DNA from: Clarkia xantiana subsp. parviflora
Taxonomy: Eukaryota; Streptophyta; Magnoliopsida; Myrtales; Onagraceae
Assembly: GCA_036873135.1 (NCBI GenBank)
Contig: JAPTYO010000015.1
Coordinates: forward strand, 9,093,683 to 9,157,682
Direction: 5' to 3'
Length of the DNA stretch: 64,000 bases
The position numbers and the translations under genes were made by a program. Numbering within the stretch: the first letter of the stretch is position 1; each line of letters starts with the position of its first letter. Below, in pieces: positions 1 to 9,670 of this stretch. The notes under the pieces are model-generated. The model saw only the letters and a program-made list of their open reading frames with translations, did not search any database and was not told where the DNA came from.

Positions 1-556
1 TAGTCCAACTAGGTTGTATGTTACATATGCTTATGTGACATCATATTCTTGCTTACATGGACACTCTAAAATGGCATCAAACCTCCTTATTCAATCTTAG
101 AGGAGTTACAATTATTTTGCAAGTTACATAATAATATTTTCTTTTTATTAATAATCCACTAAAAATTTAAAATAAAATATATAAAGTTTTTTATGCTTCA
201 TTTTTTGTAGTATTATTTTAATATTAAAATAATATTTAGATTTGGGTCATGATACTAATATATATAATTAAATATAATATACTTTTAATTTATATATTTG
301 TTTAACTCTTTTTTGTTTGTATCACTCTCATTCTAAATCACTTTAAACTTTTGTTTCATTTACATATTAGTTACTTGGAATCCTAACAAGAGAAAGTTTC
401 AATTTCACCCTAACAAATTGAACAAAAATATGTGGCGAAACAAAATAAACACATAAGAAAATATGTTAAGAATAATAAAATTTATTCTTTTATATTGGTC
501 CAACTAGGTTGTATGTTACATATGCTTATGTGACATCATATTTTTGCTTACATGGA
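1..556. repeat. AT-rich flank with a ~58-bp direct repeat
   Basis: The first ~58 bases recur almost exactly at about 498-556, with one visible C/T difference, giving a spacing of about 496 bases. The 440 bases between are AT-rich and hold no credible gene. The second copy ends exactly where the A1 LTR begins. This could be two units of a ~496-bp tandem repeat into which A1 inserted, or the remains of another element. The TSD expected for A1 would be atgga (552-556), but its partner lies outside the window. Confidence 0.6.
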
Positions 557-1141
557 TGATGGATATACGCCCGATTCGGGTTCGTTTTATATTCGGACTT
601 CGTTTACACGTCAAACCCACTAATGGCTCTTAAAATATCTACCCGCGAGTTAAAATGATCTTAAAACACGTACACGTTCCGGACCGAGACTCGTCCGGAT
701 TGTCACCACAATCTGAACTCGTCCGGATTGTTTGGGTAGTCCGGACCGGTCCGGATTGTCACTCCGCGACGCACGTAACCCTGCTTGTTTACACTACGTG
801 TGAGTCTTCCCATTGTCAATCTTGCTCAAGTCCACACCTGGTTCACGTTTTCTCCTAAACCGGGATCAGACCGCTCAAAACCGGGTTCGAGTCCAAGATT
901 CCCTATATATAGGAATCTTGGCCACCCATTTAATAAAAATGGTCAGGAAGCTCTCACTTCTCTCTAACTTTATCTCTCTAGAATTCTCATTTTGTCATCG
1001 GAGAGGGTTCATCGCACACCACCCCCACCCCTTGTGCATGTGTCATGCGAAGTGCGCGCAGACTACCCCGTGGACTTTGACAACCCGACGAACAGATTAC
1101 GCAACATCACCAGGACACTACACTCGAGGCAGGTCCCAACA
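557..1141 (+). repeat. 5' LTR of A1
   Basis: The LTR begins TGATGGATATACG and ends GGTCCCAACA, then three bases and a PBS. A TATA-like TATATATAGG lies at 904-913. It is clearly related to the F LTR at 42764-43385 read on the minus strand (TGATGGGTATACGTCCG start, GTCCCAACA end), and more distantly to the C LTRs. Confidence 0.85.
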
Positions 1142-1144
1142 TTT

Positions 1145-1168
1145 TGGCACCGTCCGCGAGGTTCGAAC
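1145..1168 (+). other. PBS of A1, extended tRNA complementarity
   Basis: TGGCACCGTCCGCG follows the LTR after three bases. Its complement ends in CCA and places a T-loop-like TTCGAAC at the correct distance from CCA (a 5-base stem, a 7-base acceptor arm and a discriminator base between). Pairing may therefore reach about 24 bases. The tRNA identity was not determined. Confidence 0.75.
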
Positions 1169-1357
1169 AAACAAGTCAGATACTACCAAGAGCAATGCTG
1201 AACAACTCTCCACCTCCTGATAAGTTAAACCCGAAAGGAAAATGGACCGAGACGCTCAAAGAGAAAGGCTTCCACGGAAGCACCCAAGCAGGAACCACCA
1301 AGGAAGGGCCAGGCTGGCCCTTCCCACATTCTTGAGGTCACATCCACAGCTTCCTCA

Positions 1358-3086
1358 GTGTCAACTCTGAATTCACAATTAGAGCCTGCCGCTCAAACCA
1401 ACGGACCACCACCAGGGTTTGAGTATAGGGCACATACAAATGAAGAGTACCCTTACGGGATGCCAGCTGAGGAGCAACAGCCCCAAGATGGAGGTGCACA
1501 AGCCGCACCCACTGTCACCCCAGCATTGATGGCAGCGTTAGAGGAATTGTTGGCTTTCAGAGAGACCATGAGGAACCAAGGCTACATGCCACCACCACCA
1601 CCACCTACCTAAAGGCAGCCTGCAGGAAGGATAGTGTCACACGACATGCCCCGGGGAGAAGCATCAGGGTAGGAGGGAAGACAGCCTTCGGCTACCAACC
1701 CATAGTACCCTAATGCAGGACCCAAGTATCCCGCTCCTACACAAATTTTGAGGAGACGCCATACCCGAGCGACTCATGGAGACAACCAAGTCAACTGTTC
1801 CAACAACAGTGCAGTGAGGACTCCCACTATCAGCCAAGCCGGGGACATGACAATGACAGAAACCCAAATGCAAACAGGGGGATGCCTAAAAGGAATGACA
1901 ATGTCCCCATCATATGGTTAACTGCCAAGAGTTTGGAGGCTCTGATAGAGCAGAAGTTGAAACAGGCAAAGGTCAGGGCTATGCATATCTTGTCCGAGAG
2001 TGCAACTCATCCCTTTACCCATGAGTTGTTACACAATAAGATTCCAGGAATACTGAATAACATAAGGATTAAGAATTACTCTAGAAAAGGCGATCCCATT
2101 GAGCACGTGCAGCAGCACGAATCTTCACTGCTAGGAAGAACAACCAACCCAAATCACGTGATTGTGACATTTCCCCAAACCCTAATGGGATCAATGCACA
2201 CCGGTTCTTCTCCCTTCCGAAAGGGCTGACTCATGACCATATTTGAAGTCCAAGTTCATCCAAAGATATATGGGAGAACACACACTACTGAAGGGGTCAA
2301 ATGCGATGGACGATGTACAACCACAACATGACGAGTCTTCGGCAGATTATTACATCTGCTTCAATCAGAACATCGCGAATATACTGACAAATCTGTCTGA
2401 GGGTTATATAATCAACGCATTCATACGGAACTTAGGCCGCCTAGGCTACGCGCTAGGTGAAAATGTCGAAACGCCAGGCAAAGACTATGGAAGAGTTAGC
2501 CTCGTGATTAAAGGAGTATGTGGACCTCGAAAGGTTCAGGAACCACAACAAAGAAAATATGAACGCCTTGTGTGGCAAGGACAATAATAACAAGTTTGGA
2601 CAAGCAAAGCAATTCCAGGGGAACCAGCAGAACAGGCAATGGCAGTCACAACCGAAACGTGCGAACCAGGTCGATTTTCAACGACCAAGGGAGGTAAATG
2701 CTGCAAACCTCATCCCTTTGAACGCCCCGTTGACGGTAATCCTAAAGGAAATGAAGGAAACCAATCTCTGGAGAGAACCTAGCAGTTGGTGAAAAGGCCT
2801 CATCGGGAAAGAAACAGAAAAGTGGTGTGAAAACCACGAGGTGTATGGTCATGACTCCAACAGCTGCATCAGCCAGAAGATGCGAATCAACAATGTGATC
2901 AGAGAGGGGATTTCAAACACTTTGTTGACCAAGGTGACAACAACCCGAAAAAGGATTCAAGGAGAATCCTCAGCTAAAAACAAAGGAAAGGAGAAGGTGC
3001 ACACTAATCCGCCTCCTCCCAAGCGAGGTGTGATCAACGTCATTCACGGAGGACAAGCTGACGGGGGCAAGGGTCGCATGCAATGA
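1358..3086 (+). pseudogene. gag: gag of A1, broken into four or more segments
   Basis: Segments at 1358-1612, 1882-2229, 2243-2587, 2520-2792 and 2841-3086 together look like a plant Ty3/gypsy Gag. The N-terminus is proline-rich with the motif ALEELLAFRETM, which C shares in its own gag. A capsid-like stretch spans about 1960-2520. A C-terminal zinc knuckle of the C-x2-H-x4-H-x4-C form (CENHEVYGHDSNSC) lies near 2827-2870, followed by a lysine-rich tail. Frameshifts and stops separate the pieces, so no functional capsid protein can be made. The product would be the structural protein that packages element RNA. Confidence 0.75.
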
Positions 3087-3163
3087 ACGTTTATGCTTCA
3101 TAGGCAGAAGCACATCCTAAGTATGGAAAAAGACCAAGAGGAGAATAAGAAGATCTCGTCATC

Positions 3164-3739
3164 ATGTTCTCCAAGGAAGACATGAAACACATAGTCTACC
3201 CCCATGACGATGCACTGGTGATCACTATGCCAATCGCAGACTACGACGTCAAGCGAATTCTCGTTGACGGAGGAAGCTCTGCGGACATCCTAACCATCAA
3301 GGTGGTAGAGAAGCTTGGTCGAACTAAGGCATATTTAAGCCCTGGAAGTTACCCACTGATAAGCTTCGCTAGTGCAGCGACATACCCCGTGGGGACAATC
3401 ACTCTCCCGGTATCACTGGGAGAAGGCTGGAAAAAGCTTGACATCAACGTCAACTTTATAGTGGTTGAGACCTTGGAGGCATATAACGGGATATTGGGGA
3501 GGACGATAATAAACCCATATGAAATAGTGCCATCAACTGCGCACCAAGAGATGAAGTTCCCAACCAAGAACGGAATTGGAGAAATGTTGGGCGACCAAAA
3601 AGCAACACGGCAGTGCTATGTAAACGCTCTTAGGCATAAACAACAACTCTCCATCGGTATGATCAGGTTGGACATAGTTGAAGAAGAAGGCACTCGACAA
3701 GTGGAAGAGGAGCGATTTGAACAGGCCTTTGCGCCTTGA
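3164..3739 (+). CDS. Retroviral-type aspartic protease domain of A1
   Basis: This 191-residue open segment carries the catalytic motif LVDGGSSADIL (the usual DTG/DSG is DGG here, as in other Tat elements) and the flap-to-C-terminal signature YNGILGRTIIN. These identify the protease that cleaves the Gag-Pol polyprotein. It ends with a charged tail and a stop, where reverse transcriptase would normally follow. Instead a fragment of a different gag follows. The same segment survives in a decayed state in C near 55300-55640. Protease identity is secure; activity is unlikely because the flanking frames are broken. Confidence 0.85.
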   Translation: MFSKEDMKHIVYPHDDALVITMPIADYDVKRILVDGGSSADILTIKVVEKLGRTKAYLSPGSYPLISFASAATYPVGTITLPVSLGEGWKKLDINVNFIVVETLEAYNGILGRTIINPYEIVPSTAHQEMKFPTKNGIGEMLGDQKATRQCYVNALRHKQQLSIGMIRLDIVEEEGTRQVEEERFEQAFAP

Positions 3740-3769
3740 TGTCTAGTAAGTCACCAGCTAGTACCAACA

Positions 3770-4264
3770 CTTCAAAGTGTGTGGGATGTCAAGAAAAGAG
3801 ATGAAGAACCAATATGGAACTATTTCAAGCGTTACACGCAAAATGCTGCCTTGGTGAATGCGACAAAGGAGGCGGTGATCAATGCATTCTACATAAACAT
3901 GAATGCTCGAACCTTCCTCCTGTTTGGAAGAGTATATGGCTAGAGGACCACTCAGACAATGGATGACCTCAAAGACAAGCTCGAGAGGGTAATCAACTGC
4001 GAACGCGAATTAGGATGGTGCAGACCACATACGAGCCAGGGGGAAGTATTCAGTTATGCAAGGGAAAGCAGGGTAGCACACAATAACTCAGACCATACCT
4101 TCACTCATTTGAACATAGGAGTTGAAGAATTATGTGATAGCATCCTGCAAAATAAGCTACCTCCCCCAAGCGAGACATTGCAAGCATTCCTCGGAACAAA
4201 CGTAACTGACCGGTGCAAGTTCCACCGCACCTGGGGACACAGACCAATGATTGCCTCACTTTGA
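3770..4264 (+). pseudogene. Fragment of a second, different gag downstream of the A1 protease
   Basis: Reading + from about 3770, the translation is capsid-like: it has the IWNYFKRYTQ helix start, then AVINAFYINMNARTFL, with a stop near 3940. It continues at 3959-4264 as MDDLKDKLERVI and later a zinc-knuckle-like CKFHRTWGH. This resembles the capsid C-terminus and nucleocapsid of a Ty3/gypsy Gag but not the A1 gag upstream. It occupies the place where A1 reverse transcriptase should be. It may be a relic of another insertion or a recombination product. No LTR or TSD marks its edges. Confidence 0.5.
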
Positions 4265-4789
4265 GGACAGGAATTGAAGAGATGATCTCTTTTGGAGCGT
4301 TGCAAAGTCGCATAGCGCGCAACCATCCCGCAACATGATCAAGCCGGCCTGGGAGGCGGCAAATATATCCTTCCTCACCACTGCGTTACTCACAACTTTA
4401 AAAAAATCTACTTTCAGCTTTTTATTTGAGTAGTCTAAGCTAGAGGTAGAACATTTTCATATGGGTGATCAGTTGACTTCATCTGTCAATCATTGTACAT
4501 ACTCCACAAGACTAATGAAGTTAATGTATTCTCATAAGTACAATACTCTATTATACTCCCTACTCTGAATTACACCAAGTAGCTGACTCTATGCATATAA
4601 CTTACATCAACAACACAAACTATTAAGCTAAACACAACAAACAGCCTATATTATACGCCACCAACACGTCAACACTCGACGTCAACAACGAGCAATCAAT
4701 ACGCTCTCTCTCTCAAAATCTATTATGCCTTTTCTAAATAATGAAAACAACATATTACATCCTACAAATTTCTCTAAGGATTATATATC
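4265..4789. other. No gene seen (A1 spacer)
   Basis: I see no credible coding sequence, RNA gene or LTR here. Composition is moderately AT-rich, with a CT-rich stretch near 4700-4720. It lies between the second gag fragment and the A1 repeat block. Confidence 0.5.
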
Positions 4790-5236
4790 AGTGACATGGC
4801 GCGACATCCCCAACTCGGGGGCAAAACCCATGATTACAACGGTCATTCCTTGGGTTTTTAAAACAAGAGGCGGTCAACTACTACATGGTGCGACATCCTC
4901 CATACGAGGGCAACCCCATGAAACATGGCGCGACATCCTCTATACGAGGGCAACCCCATGTCATCTTACTACGGACTATCAAGCCAGGTAGAGATTACTA
5001 AACAACCGGGCGTGCGATCCTCCTTCCGAGGACAACCCCACACTACATGGCGCGACATCCTCTATATGAGGGCAACCCCATGAGAACCTACTGCGTACTA
5101 TCAAGACCAGTAGCGTTCATTACTAATCACCCTTCTACGTCGGCAGGAGCGTATTCTGAGATCATCGCTATACGCAATGCATCGAAAAACTCACCAAATA
5201 TACAAGTCGAGTCTTGTAAAACGTTATCTTGGATGT
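4790..5236. repeat. A1 3'-region degenerate repeats (33-base CGACATCCTC motif)
   Basis: A motif like gcgacatcctctatacgagg followed by gcaacccc recurs near 4800, 4890, 4925, 5010 and 5048, with variable spacers. A related motif, in the same orientation relative to the A1 sense strand, lies at about 41860-41895 in the first intron of the antisense gene. F carries it in reverse complement near 59705-59735. The last ~45 bases (5190-5236) match the start of the 214-bp repeat that resumes at 25330. Confidence 0.65.
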
Positions 5237-6104
5237 TGTTGGAATATGATTCGAGGTAACCTTAGATAGACCAAGTCGAGTTATGAGTATAAGGATAGGC
5301 TCGCAGAAAGTCGAATACGTCTAAAAACGAGACCAGACAAAAATAAGTCGACAAGCATTTCCACTCAAAACGACAAGGCAAAGACAAATGGTCGACGAAT
5401 ATATATGAAGAAGTCGATTTTCGAAGAACGACTAACAAAAGAATATGAATAAATCACTCAGGGCTCTCCTATTATGGTACGAGTCGAGTCGATAGCTAAA
5501 ACACCACTGAAAACCCTTCCTCTTAAGGAAAGGGACAGGTGGCGATTTGCTTTGACCGCCTTAGACGAAACCTTCCCTCCTAAGGAAAAGGCACCAGCTG
5601 GTAACCCACTCGCCGCCTTTAGGTCCGAAGAAACCTTCCTCTCAAGGTAAATCTTAGGTGGCAACTTTCTTATCACCTAGTGAAAGAAACCTTCCACAAT
5701 AAGAAATGGTGAGGTGGCGACCTGTTTGTAGCCTACTGACTCTTCACCGTCCCTTTCAACCAATCAGAGAAAGGCAACCAACGCCATTGAACAGCCAATC
5801 AAGGCACAAAAAGCCGCCATTTAAAGTCGGTAATCTCTCCCTATAAATAGGGGAACATTCTAAATATTATACGATCTTGATTCTCATACTTTACAATACT
5901 CTTACATAAATCCATTACTGACTTAAGCTTCGGAGTGGAATCAGGGGCCATCCCTACCCCTTTTCAGGTCCCCGCCTAGCACAAAGCTCCTAAAGGAAAC
6001 TGAGTACCCGAGAGGTCGAGAAAGATACCTAAAAGAGTTAGCTCCCGGCGAGACCTCGAAGTCCACTACTAGAAGTTCAAGGCCACGTCATCTTGATCCC
6101 AACA
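5237..6104 (+). repeat. 5' LTR of A2
   Basis: The LTR starts TGTTGGAATATG and ends TTGATCCCAACA. TATAAATA lies at 5842-5849, with a transcript start expected about 30 bases on. Inside, degenerate ~60-bp units (AAACCTTCC...AAGGAAA...GGTGGCGACCTG) recur about four times between 5505 and 5720. It is longer than the 3' copy, mainly because about 150 bases near 5250-5390 are absent there. Confidence 0.9.
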
Positions 6105-6106
6105 TT

Positions 6107-6124
6107 TGGTGCCGTCTGTGGGAA
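6107..6124 (+). other. PBS of A2
   Basis: TGGTGCCGTCTGTGGGAA lies two bases after the LTR end. This is the form of primer-binding site (TGGYGCCGTCTGTGGG) common in plant Tat elements. The primer is the 3' end of a tRNA that was not identified here. Confidence 0.85.
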
Positions 6125-6140
6125 CCGAGATCAAGAAGTC

Positions 6141-6807
6141 ATGGCGCCACCAAGGAATCGAGTAAGGCAGAATCAAGCACGGATAGCCGAAGGTATATTC
6201 CAGAGACCAAATGAAACCTTAGAAAATTACTATAGGCTATTCTAAGGAGGATACACCAGAGGAGAACTCTCCGAAAGAGAATCCGTCCAGATGTTCTTTA
6301 GAGGTTTAGGACCCCCAGTCCCGATCCTTAGCCATCACTCAATATACCGAGCCAGTGGAAAGAATAGAAGAATTAATAAATCGGGCAAATCTCCACATAA
6401 GAGTTGAACAAGCCCGGACCACCCACCATTCCCAACGAGATCCTCCACAAGGTCTAGGAGAAGGCTCATCTGGGCGAGGAGCCTCGGTTAGGGAATTTTG
6501 ACAAACCCAGCAGCGATTAGAAAGACTTTGTATGGTTGAGGAAAGTCGCCACCCTCCTTCTTACTGCGAGTACCACCGAGAAGAAGGACATGATACAAAG
6601 GACTGCCTTCTCGCTAGAAGAGAGCTGGAATTTATGCAAGAAGAATTTCTACGCCATCATCGCCATCGCTCCCATGAGTCAAGAAGATGGAGGGCACCTC
6701 CTAGAAACGAAATTAACGTTCTAGCGAGGGGATTTGCGGTGGGAGGAGAGATAAGCTCAGCAAGGGATCAATATGCTGCTCAAAGTACCTCATCGAAAAA
6801 TTCGTTA
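6141..6807 (+). pseudogene. gag: gag remnant of A2
   Basis: An ATG at 6141 follows the PBS closely and opens a basic N-terminus (MAPPRNRVRQNQ). It soon jumps to capsid helices (ETLENYYRLF, then a stop near 6243, then ESVQMFFRGL). A zinc knuckle of the plant gypsy form (CEYHREEGHDTKDC) lies in the open segment 6532-6807. The total is far shorter than a normal Tat Gag, so most of the capsid has been deleted. Several in-frame stops follow 6807, before the protease. Confidence 0.7.
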
Positions 6808-6927
6808 TAAGATTGAGAGAAGTAGAGCCAATGGCGATCACCTTTTCAACAGAAGATTTTTCTGATGCCTCCCAACCTCATGAAGATGCCTTGGTAATCA
6901 CAACCCAATAATTGGGAAACAAAGAAT

Positions 6928-7590
6928 GTGCTTGTGGATGAGGGAAGTTCCACCGACGTAATCGCTTTTAAAATCATCGCCACAATGGGGTACAAGAGGA
7001 AAGATTTACAAGAAATGACCTCCTCACTAGTAGGATTTGCTGGAAGAACAACTTATACCTTGGGGGCAATTCAGCTCCCAGTAATTTTAGGTCAGGGTTG
7101 GAAAACCCTACACCTAATGGTGCGTTTTGTGGTGGTCGACCAAATCAATGCTTACAATGCAATATTGGGAAGGACTACCCTTAACCATAACCATATTGTT
7201 CCCTCCACCCTTAACCAAGTTATGTGGTTTCCAACTCATCATGGATTGGGAGAAGTTTGGGGCGACCAAGAAGTATCTCGACAATGTTATGTAAACCTCC
7301 TTAGGAGACATAACCAAAAGGAAGCCCTCTCTATTGTTACAGATGAGGATCCTCGGGAAGAAGGTGGACGACCTACCCCTATGGAAGAATTGGTGGAAGT
7401 AGCCTTGGAAGGAGATGAAAGAAAGGTTAAGATTGGAGCTGCCCTGCCCCCAGAGTTGGCCAAAATAATAACCATCCTCTTAGGGGAATATAAGGAGCTA
7501 TTCGCTTGGGAGCCTAGTGACATGCCAGGAATAAGCCCATATATTATCTCCCATGAGCTAAGAATAGATCCCGCCATAAAAAACCCATAG
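6928..7590 (+). CDS. Protease and start of reverse transcriptase of A2
   Basis: The first ~130 residues are an aspartic protease: catalytic LVDEGSSTDVI, then YNAILGRTTLN. The next ~90 residues are the linker into reverse transcriptase, with the Tat hallmark ELFAWEPSDMPGI. A stop after the AIKNP segment breaks the frame before the palm of the polymerase. The order and spacing match the A1 and B proteases. Confidence 0.85.
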   Translation: MLVDEGSSTDVIAFKIIATMGYKRKDLQEMTSSLVGFAGRTTYTLGAIQLPVILGQGWKTLHLMVRFVVVDQINAYNAILGRTTLNHNHIVPSTLNQVMWFPTHHGLGEVWGDQEVSRQCYVNLLRRHNQKEALSIVTDEDPREEGGRPTPMEELVEVALEGDERKVKIGAALPPELAKIITILLGEYKELFAWEPSDMPGISPYIISHELRIDPAIKNP

Positions 7591-7607
7591 CCTAGAAGAG
7601 AAGATCT

Positions 7608-8410
7608 ATGGGAGCGGAGAAGAAGGCGGTAATTCGCCAGGAGGTGGGAAAGTTAGTCGAAGCCGGTTTTGTCAAGGAAATACTATTTGAAACCTGGGCC
7701 GCCAACCCGGTTTTAGTAGGAAAATCTAATAAGATGTGGAGAATGTGCGTAGACTTTCGGGATCTCAACAAGGCATGCCCAAAAGATTCCTATCGCCTTC
7801 CAAGAATTGACCAACTGGCCGACGCCACTTCAGGACATGAGCTTTTGAGTTTCGTGGATGCATACTCAGGATACAACCAGATACAGATGCACCCTAAAGA
7901 TGAGTCCCAAACCAATTTCTATGCCGGCAGTGATTTTTATCAATACAAGGTCATGCCTTTTGGCTTGATTAATGCGGGGGCCACTTATCAACGTATGGTG
8001 AACAAGCTCTTCAAATCCATGATAGGAAGAAACGTGGAAGCTTATGTTGACGACATGCTAGTCAAAATATAAAAGGGGCAAGATCACGTTCAAGATTTAG
8101 AGGAAGCCTTTGCTTGCATGAGACTCCACCAAGTAAGATTGAATCCCACTAAGTGTGCTTTTGGGGTTCAATCAGGGAAGTTTTTGGGTTTTATGATTAG
8201 CCAAAGAGGGATCAAAGCCAACCCGTAGAAAGTTACTGCCATAGAAGAAATGTCCTCGCCTACCTGCCATAGGGAAGTACAAAGTCTCAATGGAAGACTG
8301 GCCTCTTTGGGAAGATTCTTGGCGTGATCGGGTGACAAATCCCTCCCATTCTTCAAAATTTTAAGGGCAAACAAGAAATTTGAATGGACGCCTGAGTTTA
8401 AGGAAGCCTT
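7608..8410 (+). pseudogene. Reverse transcriptase of A2 with in-frame stops
   Basis: The segment 7608-8072 holds the palm and fingers: WRMCVDFRDLNKACPKD, FVDAYSGYNQI with the first catalytic Asp, KVMPFGLINAGATYQR, and the catalytic YVDDML. A stop follows immediately at 8070-8072. The same frame continues through the thumb (CAFGVQSGKFLGF) to 8410, with further stops near 8227 and 8327. The function would be copying element RNA into DNA. All catalytic residues seen are intact, so inactivation is by nonsense changes. Confidence 0.85.
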
Positions 8411-8417
8411 CCAACAA

Positions 8418-9526
8418 TTGAAGAAACACCTTCACTCGCTTCCCGCCATAGCAAAGCCACTGCCTGAGGATCCTTTGTTCCTCTACTTAAGTGTAAGCTC
8501 AGCGGCAGTGAGCTCAGTACTCATCAAAGAGACCTGCAACATTCAAATCCAGGTTTACTACGTCAATAAGCTCTTTGGTGTTGTTGAGGCTAACTACATG
8601 GAGATCGAGAAGTACCTGTATGCTTTGTTGATAGTCGCCAGCAAACTTCGACCTTACTTCCACGCCCATGAGATAACGGTACTAACCAACCAACCTTTAA
8701 AACGACTACTACAAAAGCCCGACATTTCAGAAAGAATGGTTAAATGGGCAGTGAAGTTGAGTGAATTTCACATTCACTTTGAACCACGAAAGGCGATCAA
8801 AGGTCAAGCACTGGCCGACTTCATAATGGAAAATACAGCAACACCAGATGCTAAACCCGTTGTCCTCCCACAAAAAGAGCATGTGAAATCCACGCCAGAA
8901 AGCACCGTTAACTATACTATGCCATGGTCGTTGTACACCGACGGATCATCCTCTTCCTTGGGATGTGGGGCAGGATTAGTACGAACGCCACCTGACGGAG
9001 AGCCACTTGGATACGCGTTGGCTTTAACCTTTCGAGCTACCAATAATGAAGTTGAATACGAGGCTTTGTTAACAGGTCTTCGTATAGCCAAAGGCATGGG
9101 AATTACCAACCTAAAGGTACGATGCGACTCTGAATTAATTCTTAATCAGACAAATGGGACCTATGTCGCCAAAGGAGAAAATATGAAGAAATATGCAGCA
9201 GAAGTGCGGAGACTCGTGCGAGACATGCCTCATATCCAAATAGAGGCCATCCCTCGAGAGAATAATCAAGATGTCGACGCCCTTAGCAAGTTCGCCTTGG
9301 GAAACACTCCGCCGGTGACAGTACATTTCATAGAAAATTCTCCATATTCAGCCATGGAAGCAGGAGCTGAAGTTCTTAATATTCAAGCCCCCGACTCATG
9401 GATTACTCCCATCCAGAATTATCTAGAAAAGGGAACTCTCCCAGAAGATCCGTTGGAGGCGACTAAAATTCAAAGACTGACGGGGCAATTTGTATTCATG
9501 GATGGATATCTCTATAAAAGAGGACA
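8418..9526 (+). CDS. Dual RNase H region of A2 (native, decayed, plus archaeal-type)
   Basis: Same frame as the reverse transcriptase. Residues ~1-145 match the native Ty3/gypsy RNase H and connection, but the first catalytic Asp is lost (LYLSVSSAAVSS where TDAS is usual). Residues ~170-300 form a second RNase H with SLYTDGSSSSLGCGAG, NNEVEYEALLTGL, CDSELI and NNQDVDALSKFA, containing the D-E-D-D type acidic residues. An extra archaeal-type RNase H is a known mark of the Tat lineage. The segment runs on without a stop into the integrase remnant. Confidence 0.85.
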
Positions 9527-9670
9527 TATCGTAGTCTCTATCGACTATTTCTCCAAGTGGATAGAAGCAAAAGCTCTGGCATCAACGACTACTTTCCAAA
9601 TGATTAAGTTCATACGAGAACAAATCATATTTCGATATGGGGTGCCAAAGATCCTCATCAGTGACAATAG
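9527..9670 (+). pseudogene. Integrase of A2, left part, internally deleted
   Basis: The reading frame passes from the RNase H-integrase linker (MDGYLYKRG) directly to IDYFSKWIEAKAL. This skips the whole HHCC zinc finger and the first catalytic Asp region (the W-G-x-D motif). The second catalytic Asp is present in LISDN just before 9670, where B inserted. The deletion join near 9524-9526 is in frame, so the protein was already defective before B arrived, or became so independently. The rest of the gene resumes at 23345. Confidence 0.85.

Noticed and set aside
5458..5676. 72-codon minus-strand frame, with a similar one at 24709-24927
   Set aside because: Lies wholly inside the A2 LTRs on the non-transcribed strand, within a degenerate repeat. 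It is conserved only because LTRs are copies.
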